Part shown: in pieces, positions 57,058 to 64,000 of the stretch | Numbering within the stretch: position 1 is the stretch's first letter | Layout of the letters: each line of letters starts with the position of its first letter | DNA from: Proteobacteria bacterium SG_bin6 | GTDB lineage: Bacteria > Pseudomonadota > Alphaproteobacteria > Sphingomonadales > Sphingomonadaceae | DNA: 64,000 nt | Assembly: GCA_002083435.1 (NCBI GenBank) | Contig: LWDJ01000021.1 | Location: 29,043-93,042 of the forward strand | Direction: 5' to 3' | The notes under the pieces: generated by a model | The model's input: only the letters and a program-made list of their open reading frames with translations | Databases searched by the model: none | Told to the model about the DNA's origin: nothing | Made by a program: the position numbers and the translations under genes

Positions 57058-57531
57058 ATGACCAGAGCGTTTTGTTTGCGCCCGCCGCCAGCCTTGCTCC
57101 CCGCCCTGGTGCTGGCCGCACTGGTCGCGACCCCTGCCGCCGCGCAACGCCGCGCGCCGCAGGTGCAAGCCGGGGTCGCGCTGAGCTTTGGCGCGATCGT
57201 CGCCGGGAGCCGAGCGGGCCAAGTCACGGTCACGCCCGATGGCGATGTCCGCTGCGCCGGGGTGCAATGTTTGAGCGGCGCGCGCGCGGGCGATTTCTAC
57301 GTGACCGGCCCCAAGGATTACGCGGTCGCCGTGACCGTCGCGCCGACGATTTTGCGCGCGAGCAACGGCGCCACGCTCGGCGTCCGCGTCACGCCTTCCG
57401 CCGCCACGCTGCTGCTGCTCGGCGGCCGGCGGCAGACTCGCTTCACCGTGGGCGGAACGCTCTCGATCGGCGCGAACCAGCCCGCCGGGGATTATCGCGG
57501 CGCGTATCTGGTCGTGCTCGACTACCTCTGA
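57058..57531 (+). CDS. DUF4402 pilin-like subunit 3
   Basis: Taking the ATG at 57058 gives 157 residues with a typical signal peptide (LLPALVLAALVATPAAAQ); an ATG at 57019 would place 13 extra residues in front. The domain is shortened at the front but keeps ALSFGAIVAGSRAGQVTVTPDG, the Cys pair in RCAGVQC and GGTLSIGANQPAGDYRGAY. The final residues are VVLDYL in place of the VSVNYQ ending. It probably forms an adaptor or variant subunit of the fibre. Confidence 0.78.
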   Translation: MTRAFCLRPPPALLPALVLAALVATPAAAQRRAPQVQAGVALSFGAIVAGSRAGQVTVTPDGDVRCAGVQCLSGARAGDFYVTGPKDYAVAVTVAPTILRASNGATLGVRVTPSAATLLLLGGRRQTRFTVGGTLSIGANQPAGDYRGAYLVVLDYL

Positions 57532-57654
57532 TCGGCCACCGTCACCCCGTAGAAACGCGGTACGGTTAGCGTAATGATAACCACATTGCGCCCATAGCTG
57601 CCCCAAGCCGACGCGCTGGACCCGATGTCGGCCACATATTTGGGGTGTGGAACG

Positions 57655-58140
57655 ATGCAGAAATTGATGATGCTCGGCCTGGCCGGGCTGGGCTTGTCGG
57701 CCGTGGCGACGCCCGCGGCCGCGCAAACAGCGACCGGCGACGTTTCGGTGCGCATTCTTCAGGCGATAACCGTCAGCAAGACCGCCGATCTGAACTTCGG
57801 CCGCGTCGTCGCGGGCACGGCGGCGGGCAGCGTCGTCGTCGCCGAGGATGGCACGCGCACCTGCCCGGCCGCGCTGCGCTGCCTGGGCACCATCACTGGC
57901 GCCGCCTTCGCGGTCACCGGCACGGTGGGTGAAACCGTCGTCGTCGCGATCGACACGCCGACGATCCAGCTGACGAGCGGCACCAACCGGATGAGCGTGG
58001 CGCTCGTCACCCAGACGCGGACGATCACCTTGGTCGCCGGGGCCAACCCTTTCCGCGTCGGCGGCACGCTGAGTGTCGGCGCATCGCAGGCGGCGGGCAC
58101 CTATACCGGGCAGTTCACCGTCTCGGTCAATTATCAATAG
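57655..58140 (+). CDS. DUF4402 pilin-like subunit 4
   Basis: A 161-residue secreted protein from the ATG at 57655. The signal peptide is GLAGLGLSAVATPAAAQ. The domain has ILQAITVSKTADLNFGRVVAG, the Cys pair in TCPAALRC, and GGTLSVGASQAAGTYTGQF ending VSVNYQ, nearly the same as subunit 2. It lies 31 bases before the chaperone gene and is therefore probably co-transcribed with the chaperone and usher. The conserved C-terminal strand could be the one donated to the chaperone. Confidence 0.85.
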   Translation: MQKLMMLGLAGLGLSAVATPAAAQTATGDVSVRILQAITVSKTADLNFGRVVAGTAAGSVVVAEDGTRTCPAALRCLGTITGAAFAVTGTVGETVVVAIDTPTIQLTSGTNRMSVALVTQTRTITLVAGANPFRVGGTLSVGASQAAGTYTGQFTVSVNYQ

Positions 58141-58171
58141 GCCGCGCGCGGCCAGCACAAGGATAACCCCC

Positions 58172-59005
58172 ATGTTCCGCTTGATCCTGCTGGCGGCGCT
58201 GGCCCTGGGCCTCGCCGTCGCCACCCCCGCGCGCGCGCAAGGCGACCTGCTCGTCGCGCCGACCCGCCTGGTGCTGGGCGGCGCCGGCGGCGGCGAGGTG
58301 ATCGTCAGCAACACCGGCCAGCGCACGACGACTTACCGCATCTCACTGGTGTTGCGGCGGATGGACGCCGCCGGGCAGATCCGCCCGGTCGATGAGGCGG
58401 AGGCACGCCCGAGCGAGGCGGCCGCGCTCGACATGCTCAACTATGCGCCGCGCAAGATCACGCTCGCGCCGGGACAGTCGCAGACGGTGCGGATCGGGGT
58501 GCGCGCGCCGCCGGGCCTGGCGACCGGCGAATATCGCGCGCACTTGCTGTTCCGCGCGGTGCCCGACGCGCCCGATGTGCCGAGCAGCACCGCCCCCACC
58601 CCCACGGCGGACGGCATGTCGATCCAGCTGACCCCGATCTACGGCGTCGCGATCCCGCTGATCGTGCGCATCGGCGAGGTGGCGGGCGCGGCCAAGCTCA
58701 GCGCCGCCAAGCTCGAAGGCCCGGCGACCGCGCCGCAGGTGACGGTGACGCTCGGCCGCAGCGGCGCCCGTTCGGTCTATGGCACGCTCGAACTGCGCGA
58801 GGCGGGCCGCGCCGAGCCGATCGCGGCGATGAAGGGCATCGCGGCCTATCCCGAAGTCGACCAGCGCAGCGTGAGCATGCCGATCGATCCGAAGCGGCTG
58901 GCCCAGGCCAAGGGCGCGCTGAGCGTGCGGTTCGTCGAAACCGATCCCGCCGCCGCCAGCGCCGCGCCGAGCGACGTGCCGCTGGCGCGGACGCCGGCCC
59001 CCTAA
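58172..59005 (+). CDS. Fimbrial chaperone-like periplasmic protein
   Basis: The 277-residue product starts at ATG 58172 (AAGGA upstream) with a signal peptide (LLAALALGLAVATPARAQ). The first domain is PapD-like: LLVAPTRLVLGGAGGGEVIVSN, then YAPRKITLAPGQSQTVRIGVRAP with the strand that fits the PapD G1 donor strand. A second beta-sandwich follows from about 150 to 250. It should hold pilin subunits by donor-strand complementation. It lies between the last DUF4402 gene and the usher-like gene (3 bases apart), the order of a chaperone-usher operon. Confidence 0.83.
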   Translation: MFRLILLAALALGLAVATPARAQGDLLVAPTRLVLGGAGGGEVIVSNTGQRTTTYRISLVLRRMDAAGQIRPVDEAEARPSEAAALDMLNYAPRKITLAPGQSQTVRIGVRAPPGLATGEYRAHLLFRAVPDAPDVPSSTAPTPTADGMSIQLTPIYGVAIPLIVRIGEVAGAAKLSAAKLEGPATAPQVTVTLGRSGARSVYGTLELREAGRAEPIAAMKGIAAYPEVDQRSVSMPIDPKRLAQAKGALSVRFVETDPAAASAAPSDVPLARTPAP

Positions 59006-59008
59006 ACC

Positions 59009-61669
59009 ATGGCGCGCGCGGGGGGTTGGTGGCGCGCGGCGCTCGCCGCCGCCCGCGCGCTGCTCGCCGCGCTCGCACTTCATGCTGCGCCGATTGCTGC
59101 GCAGCAAAGCACGCAGAAGGTCGACCCCGACGACGCCTTGTTGTTCGACGCGCGCCTCGGCTCGCTGCAGATCGGCCACGGCGTGCGCGCGTTCAACACC
59201 AGCGCGGGGCTGTGCCTCGATTTCGGCGACGTGCTCGACGCGCTGCAGATCGCGATCACCATCGATCCCGGCGCGCGCGGCGCGCGCGGCTGGGCGTTCG
59301 ACGAGAATCACCGGATCGAGATTGATCGCGACAAGGGCGAGGTCCGCTTCGCCGGCGAATATGCGAAGCTGACGCCCGATACCCTCTGGGAAAGCCGCTC
59401 GGGCTGGTGCGTGCTCGCGCCCGATCTCGGGCGCTGGCTGGGGGTTACCTTCACGCCCGATACGAGCAACGCGATCCTCGGCATCGCCGCCAAGGGGGCG
59501 CTGCCGATCGAAGCCGCCGCCAAGCGCGCGGCCGCTGCCGAGCGGCTGCGCGGCGGCAAGGACAAGGCGCCCGACCTCCCGCGTGTCGCGCTTCCCTATC
59601 GTGCGTGGCGGATGCCGTCGCTCGACGTGATCGCCTCGGCCGCGGCGCAGGATCGCGGCGACGGCCTGCGGCGCGAAACCCGCTATGAGCTGTTCGGCGC
59701 GGGCGAACTCGCCTGGTTCTCGGCCGAAGCGCGGCTGTCGTCCGACACGAGCGGCGCGCCCCAGGCGCTGCGGCTGCGGCTCTATCGCAGCGACATCGCC
59801 GCGCGACTGCTCGGCCCCGCGCACGCGACCGAATTCGCGCTCGGGGATGTCGCCAGCCCCTCGACCGCGCTTGGCGTGCAGGCGACGCCCGGGCGCGGCG
59901 CGGCGATCACCAACCGCCCGATCGGCACCGCCAGCCGCTTCGACACCACCGATTTCACCGGCGTGCTGCCGCGCGGATGGGACGTCGAGCTGTATCGCAA
60001 CGGCGAATTGCTGCGCAGCGAAACCGGCAATGCGCTCGGCCGCTACGAGTTTCGCGATGTCGAGCTCCGCTACGGCGTCAATGCGTTCGAGATCGTCGCC
60101 TACGGCCCCCAAGGCCAGGTCCGGCGCGAGCGCCGCAGCTATAACATCGGCGCGCAAATGCCGGTGGGCGGCGAGACCTGGTATTATGCCGACATCGTCG
60201 AGGATCGCCGCGATCTGATCGAATTCTCGCGCGTCTCGGCGATCGACGCGCGGCGCTTCGGCTGGCGCGCCGATCTCGGGGTGGAGCAAGGGCTGGGACG
60301 CGGCACCTCGATCACGCTCGCCGCGCACCGTATCCCGGTGCTCGACGGGGCGCGAACCCTGCTGGAAGGAAGCTTGCGCGCCAGCCCGTTCGGCACGCTC
60401 GCCCAGCTCGAGGTCGCCGCCAACCCCAGCGGCGGCCAGGCCTATCGCGCCAACCTGTTCGGCCAGCTGTGGCGCACGAACTTCTCAATCGAGACGATCC
60501 GCAATTTCGGCCTGGCGAGCGAGCGGCTCGACCCCGCGCAAAACGCGATCACCGCGGTCGCGCTCGACAAGCCGGTCCGCGCTTTCGGGCTGATCGTGCC
60601 GATCCGCTTCGATCTGCGCGAGACCCAGTCACGCGGCGAGCATCTGCTCGCGGCGCGCGGGCGCGTTTCGATCGCGACGCGGCGCTTCTCGGCGAGCCTG
60701 ATCGGCAGCTGGCAGCGGCAGAGCATCACCGGCGGCGACAGCCGGGAAGAGGCGGTGGCCGGACTGTTGCTCAACAGCCGCCTGGGCCATGTGCGGGTGC
60801 GCGGGGAAATCGATCTCGCGGTCGCCCCGCGGCTGGGGCTGCAAGGCGCCAGCGCCGCCGCCAACTGGTCGCTCGGCACGCAAGACGAGGTGCAGGCGAC
60901 GGTCACCCATAATGGCAATGAAGGGCTCAGCAGCGCAGGGTTGAGCTATACCCGTGACTTTGCCGCGTTCTCGCTCAGTGGCAATGGCTTGGTCGATAGC
61001 CGGGGCGGCTTCGCGCTCGGCCTGTCGCTGCAATTCGGGATCGGGCGCGACGCTCACGGGCGCTTCGGGCGCTTCCGCTCGACCGCGCAGGCGGCGAGCG
61101 GCGCGGTCGCGGTGATGGCGTTCCAGGATCTGAACGGCGACGGGCTTCGCCAGGACGACGAGCCCTTCACCCTGCCCCCGGGCCTGCTGGTGAACGACGT
61201 GCCGATCGCCCCGCCCAAGCACCCCCAACCCGGCGAAACCGCGATCCTGATCGACGGCCTGAGCCCGGCGCTGCCGGTGCGCGTCTCGCTCGACGAAAGC
61301 GCGCTCCCCGATCCGTTCCAGCTGCCGAGCGACAAGGGCGTGGCGGCGGTGCCGCGGGCCGGGCTGGTGACGCCGGTGCTGCTGGGCATCACCGCCACCT
61401 CCACCGTCGACGGCACGCTGCTGATCGACGGGCGGGCGGCCGCCGGCGAGGTGATCGAGCTGGTCGATGCCAAGGGCCAGGTCGCCTATCGGCTGCGCAC
61501 CGAGTTCGACGGCTTCTTCAGCTTCGAACGCGTCCGCTATGGCGAATATCGTCTGCAACTGGCGCGCGGGGCGCGGGTGCTGGCGGATCAGATTTCGGTC
61601 GGGCCGGATCGGCCCGCGGTGCGGCTCGGCACGATCGAGCGCCAGCAATCGCTCGCGGCGGCGCCTTGA
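59009..61669 (+). CDS. Usher-like outer-membrane protein
   Basis: The 886-residue product has a signal peptide (about residues 1-31). A central stretch VLPRGWDVELYRNGELLRSE and VELRYGVNAFEIVAYGPQGQ is typical of the middle domain of CS1-type or alternative ushers. A long beta-barrel region follows, and the C-terminal 200 residues contain two domains that resemble SdrD/carboxypeptidase-regulatory folds (FQDLNGDGLRQDDEPF and GYFE-type LRTEFDGFFSF). It would form the outer-membrane channel through which the DUF4402 subunits are assembled. The pairing with DUF4402 in place of ordinary pilins is what makes the locus unusual. Confidence 0.75.
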   Translation: MARAGGWWRAALAAARALLAALALHAAPIAAQQSTQKVDPDDALLFDARLGSLQIGHGVRAFNTSAGLCLDFGDVLDALQIAITIDPGARGARGWAFDENHRIEIDRDKGEVRFAGEYAKLTPDTLWESRSGWCVLAPDLGRWLGVTFTPDTSNAILGIAAKGALPIEAAAKRAAAAERLRGGKDKAPDLPRVALPYRAWRMPSLDVIASAAAQDRGDGLRRETRYELFGAGELAWFSAEARLSSDTSGAPQALRLRLYRSDIAARLLGPAHATEFALGDVASPSTALGVQATPGRGAAITNRPIGTASRFDTTDFTGVLPRGWDVELYRNGELLRSETGNALGRYEFRDVELRYGVNAFEIVAYGPQGQVRRERRSYNIGAQMPVGGETWYYADIVEDRRDLIEFSRVSAIDARRFGWRADLGVEQGLGRGTSITLAAHRIPVLDGARTLLEGSLRASPFGTLAQLEVAANPSGGQAYRANLFGQLWRTNFSIETIRNFGLASERLDPAQNAITAVALDKPVRAFGLIVPIRFDLRETQSRGEHLLAARGRVSIATRRFSASLIGSWQRQSITGGDSREEAVAGLLLNSRLGHVRVRGEIDLAVAPRLGLQGASAAANWSLGTQDEVQATVTHNGNEGLSSAGLSYTRDFAAFSLSGNGLVDSRGGFALGLSLQFGIGRDAHGRFGRFRSTAQAASGAVAVMAFQDLNGDGLRQDDEPFTLPPGLLVNDVPIAPPKHPQPGETAILIDGLSPALPVRVSLDESALPDPFQLPSDKGVAAVPRAGLVTPVLLGITATSTVDGTLLIDGRAAAGEVIELVDAKGQVAYRLRTEFDGFFSFERVRYGEYRLQLARGARVLADQISVGPDRPAVRLGTIERQQSLAAAP

Positions 61670-61671
61670 AT

Positions 61672-61833
61672 TCAGCCCTTGATGCGCACCCAGCGCCGGT
61701 TCTGCCGCTCCATCGGGACGCCGCAGTGGCGGCAGACGCTGACATAGGTGCCGCGCGCGTCATCCGGCTTCGCCCGCCCCTGCGAGCGATGATGGACGCC
61801 GAACAGGCATTGAATGCGACCAACCAAACTCAT
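61672..61833 (-). CDS. Small conserved protein with possible zinc-binding residues
   Basis: A 53-residue basic protein from the ATG at 61833 (MSLVGRIQCLFGVHHRSQGR...). It has a Cys-His-His group near the N-terminus and a CRHC pair, spaced as a possible zinc site. An open extension to 61887 lacks similarity to the rest. Similar short proteins occur in alphaproteobacteria, but I cannot name a function. The 3' end lies two bases from the convergent usher stop. Confidence 0.6.
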   Translation of the reverse strand: MSLVGRIQCLFGVHHRSQGRAKPDDARGTYVSVCRHCGVPMERQNRRWVRIKG

Positions 61834-61956
61834 CGACTCGCCCCCGGTTATGGCACGGCCATAGACGAAAGATGAGGCGGGAGCCATGCGCGTGGCCCAG
61901 CGTGGGTGGCCGGCCGAGCGCGAAATGTTCAGCCCCGGGACGGGGCTATCCGGCGC

Positions 61957-62166
61957 CTAGCGCGCCCGCGCCTCGCGCACCTTCACCGGCTTGGGGCAAT
62001 TGTCGACGCTGCGCCACACCGTGAAATACAGCTCGGCATCGGGCTGGCGGTCAAGCGTTTCGGGGCGCGGCGTGCCGGCGCGCTCGAGGCGGGCGGGGGC
62101 GCATTTGTCCTTGTCGACCAGCGGCGGGGTGGGGTTCGCGGCGAGTGCTGCGATCAGCAGGATCAT
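61957..62166 (-). CDS. Small secreted protein of unknown function
   Basis: A 69-residue protein beginning MILLIAALAANPTPPLVDKDKC, with a short hydrophobic start that looks like a signal peptide. Two Cys in the mature part and a basic C-terminus (KPVKVREARAR) follow. AAAGG lies upstream of the ATG. No family is recognised. It is the third short minus-strand gene in this stretch and lies 55 bases downstream of the uracil-DNA glycosylase gene. Confidence 0.55.
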   Translation of the reverse strand: MILLIAALAANPTPPLVDKDKCAPARLERAGTPRPETLDRQPDAELYFTVWRSVDNCPKPVKVREARAR

Positions 62167-62220
62167 CGGGGCTAACCTTTCGCTTTCACGCGCCGATTTT
62201 AGCGCGACGCTCGCGCAAAG

Positions 62221-62871
62221 TCACGCCGCTGGCGGGCGATGCGTGATCGCCTGGGCGAACACCGCCTCGAACATCGCCGCGTTCAGCCGGCCGGTATTCT
62301 GGTTGTAGCGGCTGCAATGATAGCTATCGATCAGCACCAGCCCGGATGGCAGGCGATGCTCGGCGCCGTGCGCGAACTTGGCCTTGGGCAGCTTGCCGCC
62401 GAGCGCCTTCACCGCCGATTGATGCGCGATCTGCCCGAGCGCGACGACCACGCGCAGCTTCGGCAGCGCCGCCAGCTGCGCCTCCAGGAACGGGCGGCAG
62501 GCATGGATTTCGGCGGGGACGGGTTTGTTTTCCGGGGGCAGGCATTTGACCGCGTTCAGGATCACCGCGCCGCGGAGCGCGAGGCCGTCATCGGCCCGCC
62601 CCTCGAACCGGCCCTGCGACAGCCCAAACTTGGCGAGCGTCGCGTAAAGCAGCTCGCCCGCATAATCGCCGGTGAACGGCCGCCCGGTGCGGTTGGCGCC
62701 GTGCTTGCCGGGCGCGAGCCCGACCACCGCGAGCCACGCCTCTGCGTCCCCCCAGGCAGGCACCGGCGCGTTCCACCAATCGGGAAATTTGGCGCGGCAT
62801 TGCGCGCGGAACGCGGCGAGGCGCGGGCAAAGCGGGCAATCGCGCGGCGGTTCAAGGCTTGAGATGGTCAC
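62221..62871 (-). CDS. Type-5 uracil-DNA glycosylase (UdgB-like)
   Basis: A base-excision enzyme that removes uracil and other deaminated bases. The 216-residue product from GTG at 62871 has the four-Cys Fe-S cluster pattern starting at RDCPLCPRLAAFRAQC, the catalytic-site motif GLAPGKHGANRTGRPFTGD, and the C-terminal SYHCSRYNQNTGRL, which matches family 5. A further in-frame TTG at 62907 would add 12 residues and overlap folK; the GTG leaves 23 bases to the divergent folK and is preferred. Function is in the cytoplasm. Confidence 0.88.
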   Translation of the reverse strand: MTISSLEPPRDCPLCPRLAAFRAQCRAKFPDWWNAPVPAWGDAEAWLAVVGLAPGKHGANRTGRPFTGDYAGELLYATLAKFGLSQGRFEGRADDGLALRGAVILNAVKCLPPENKPVPAEIHACRPFLEAQLAALPKLRVVVALGQIAHQSAVKALGGKLPKAKFAHGAEHRLPSGLVLIDSYHCSRYNQNTGRLNAAMFEAVFAQAITHRPPAA

Positions 62872-62894
62872 GCCCGCTGCGATAGGCGGCGGCG

Positions 62895-63413
62895 ATGTCC
62901 GTGCCAAGCGCGCCCCATCTCTACGCGATCGCGCTCGGCTCGAACCGGCCGGGGCGCGCCGGGCCTCCGCGCGCGGTGCTGCGGGCGGCGGTGGCCGCGC
63001 TTTCGGAGCTGGGCGCGGTGCGGGCGGTGTCGCCGATCGTCGAGACCGCCCCGCTCGGCCCGTCCGCGCGGCGCTTCGCCAATGCCGCCGCGCTCGTCGC
63101 GATCGCCGCCCCGCCCGACGCGGTGCTGGCGGCGCTGAAGGCGATCGAGGCGCGCTTCGGCCGCCGGCCCGGGCGACGCTGGGGGGCGCGGGTGCTCGAT
63201 CTCGACCTGATCCTGTGGTCGGGCGGCGCGTGGGTCTCGCCGGGGCTGGTGATCCCGCATCCGGCGTGGCGGACGCGCGACTTCGTGCTCGGCCCGCTCG
63301 CCGCGATCGCCCCTAATTGGCGCGATCCGGTCAGCGGCCGCACCGTCCGCCAGCTCGCCCGCCCTTGCACTGGCGCGCGAAGCGGCTATGTGCGGGGCCG
63401 CGTGGGTCCGTAG
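62895..63413 (+). CDS. folK: 2-amino-4-hydroxy-6-hydroxymethyldihydropteridine pyrophosphokinase
   Basis: FolK transfers pyrophosphate from ATP to the pterin in folate synthesis. The 172-residue product has AIALGSNRPGRAGPP, SPIVETAPLGP, RWGARVLDLDLILW (with the metal-binding Asp pair) and IPHPAWRTRDFVLGPL. The stop codon TAG at 63411-63413 lies inside the 5' end of the following tRNA-Lys, so the last residues (RGRVGP) are partly encoded by tRNA sequence. Length is within the HPPK range. Confidence 0.93.
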   Translation: MSVPSAPHLYAIALGSNRPGRAGPPRAVLRAAVAALSELGAVRAVSPIVETAPLGPSARRFANAAALVAIAAPPDAVLAALKAIEARFGRRPGRRWGARVLDLDLILWSGGAWVSPGLVIPHPAWRTRDFVLGPLAAIAPNWRDPVSGRTVRQLARPCTGARSGYVRGRVGP

Positions 63414-63479
63414 CTCAGTCGGTAGAGCAAGCGACTTTTAATCGAGAGGTCCCGGGTTCGAATCCCGGCGGACCCACCA
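63404..63479 (+). tRNA. tRNA-Lys (anticodon TTT), CCA encoded
   Basis: A 76-base cloverleaf. The acceptor stem GGGTCCG pairs with CGGACCC, the D-stem is GCTC/GAGC, the anticodon loop is CTTTTAA with anticodon TTT, and the T-arm is CCGGG-TTCGAAT-CCCGG with a genomic CCA end. The upper anticodon stem has A-G at 27-43 and G-A at 28-42, a tandem mismatch. It overlaps the folK stop codon by ten bases. Confidence 0.96.
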
Positions 63480-64000
63480 TCCGCCCCTCCCCGCCCCGCT
63501 GCGGCGCGATAACATTGTCACAACGGCGCTTTAAGTGACACGGGCCATTCCGGGCGTGCAGCCGCAGCGCTCCAGCGATCACCGCCGCAGCTGCCAGGCG
63601 CCGCCTAGTGGCGGTCGTCGTTCACGATGTGATTGTGTTGGGTCAGTCTTACCCTGCCCCTTGGTCACTCTTATCTCGCCCCCAGTCTCCGCCGTGGCGC
63701 GGATCGATAGCTGCGCAGACGGGGCTCGGGTCGGCAAAACAACCACTTGTGTGAATTAATGCGTTGGTCGTGCGCGATTCAATCCCCGACCGAGGTCCCT
63801 TGAGCGGGGAGCTGCTGCGGATGGCGCGACTTTGACGGATCTATGTGTGCCGCACAGTCATATGCGCCATTCTCGACAGGCTTCACTCAGCCAAGGCTGC
63901 CCTTGCTGTTCCGACATATTGACGTGATGGGGTGGACGGCCCCGGCACCCAGGTAGGTGTGTAATGATGTGGCTGTCGGAAGCCACGTCTAGAGGAGTCG
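63480..64000. other. Non-coding stretch beyond tRNA-Lys, possible mobile-element edge
   Basis: I find no convincing gene in these 521 bases. Two imperfect copies of a GTCA-TCTTA-GCCCC pattern lie close together near 63646-63690. At the right end, ATGTGGCT (63967-63974) and AGCCACGT (63981-63988) form a hairpin, followed by AGAGGAGTCG, a strong Shine-Dalgarno sequence at the very edge. A gene therefore probably starts just past 64000. A 74-residue frame at 63535-63759 was rejected. Confidence 0.4.

Noticed and set aside
58343..60328. Minus-strand open frame of about 660 codons opposite the chaperone and usher genes
   Set aside because: Arg/Ala/Gly/His-rich composition with no motif, spans two convincing sense genes; a by-product of high GC.
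63535..63759. 74-codon plus-strand frame after tRNA-Lys
   Set aside because: No Shine-Dalgarno sequence, no signal or domain, composition of random GC-rich sequence.

Overview
The window is chromosomal DNA of a high-GC alphaproteobacterium, most likely a sphingomonad (Sphingomonas or a close relative). The sequence-based reasons are a gelK/spsK-type glucuronosyltransferase beside dTDP-rhamnose genes (sphingan chemistry), an exosortase locus with a PEP-CTERM substrate of sphingomonad type, DUF4402 pilin-like genes with their own chaperone and usher, and an alphaproteobacterial gyrB. Assignments come from reading motifs and recalling families; no database search was run.

Region 1 (1-34,400) is a surface-polysaccharide island. 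On the minus strand at the left edge are an ABC polysaccharide exporter (Wzm/Wzt type) and two family-2 glycosyltransferases. Opposite lies a 1,000-residue protein fusing a glycosyltransferase, a NodS-like methyltransferase and a NodB-like polysaccharide deacetylase. Two further glycosyltransferases follow, then a large beta-helix protein translationally coupled to a small protein resembling the head-spike base of gene transfer agents. Divergent from these is a type I secretion block (two half-ABC transporters, one with a degenerate ATPase, plus an HlyD adaptor), followed by a dedicated acyl carrier protein and ketosynthase, a UDP-glucuronate decarboxylase-like enzyme and two more glycosyltransferases. 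Next comes an exosortase cluster (EpsD-like lipoprotein PPIase, EpsI, exosortase, an unknown membrane protein, a retropepsin-like protease, a PEP-CTERM protein and a small XrtV-accessory-like protein). The island ends with a gelK-like glycosyltransferase, the rmlACDB operon, ugd and galU, which supply dTDP-rhamnose, UDP-glucuronate and UDP-glucose. The enzymes fit assembly, decoration (methylation, deacetylation, acylation, possibly xylose), export and surface anchoring of an envelope glycan or glycoprotein.

Region 2 (34,500-43,250) is mostly housekeeping: a GH36 alpha-galactosidase, a palindromic repeat, gyrB, a tiny membrane ORF, hisE, an AT-rich coiled-coil secreted protein of unknown function, a HIT hydrolase and an amino-acid permease.

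Region 3 (43,265-52,870) is branched-chain amino-acid synthesis: ilvD on the minus strand, and a seven-gene, end-to-end overlapping operon ilvC-ilvB-ilvM-leuA-leuB-leuC-leuD. The operon is preceded by a leader peptide rich in Leu/Ile/Val codons and an intrinsic terminator, a classic attenuator. It ends in a palindromic intergenic repeat that encodes the last residues and stop codon of leuD.

Region 4 (52,870-64,000) holds a TonB-dependent receptor, four DUF4402 pilin-like subunits with a chaperone and a usher-like outer-membrane protein, two small proteins, a family-5 uracil-DNA glycosylase, folK, and a tRNA-Lys whose 5' end overlaps the folK stop codon. The last 520 bases carry no convincing gene but end in a hairpin and a strong Shine-Dalgarno sequence, so another gene probably starts just past the right edge.
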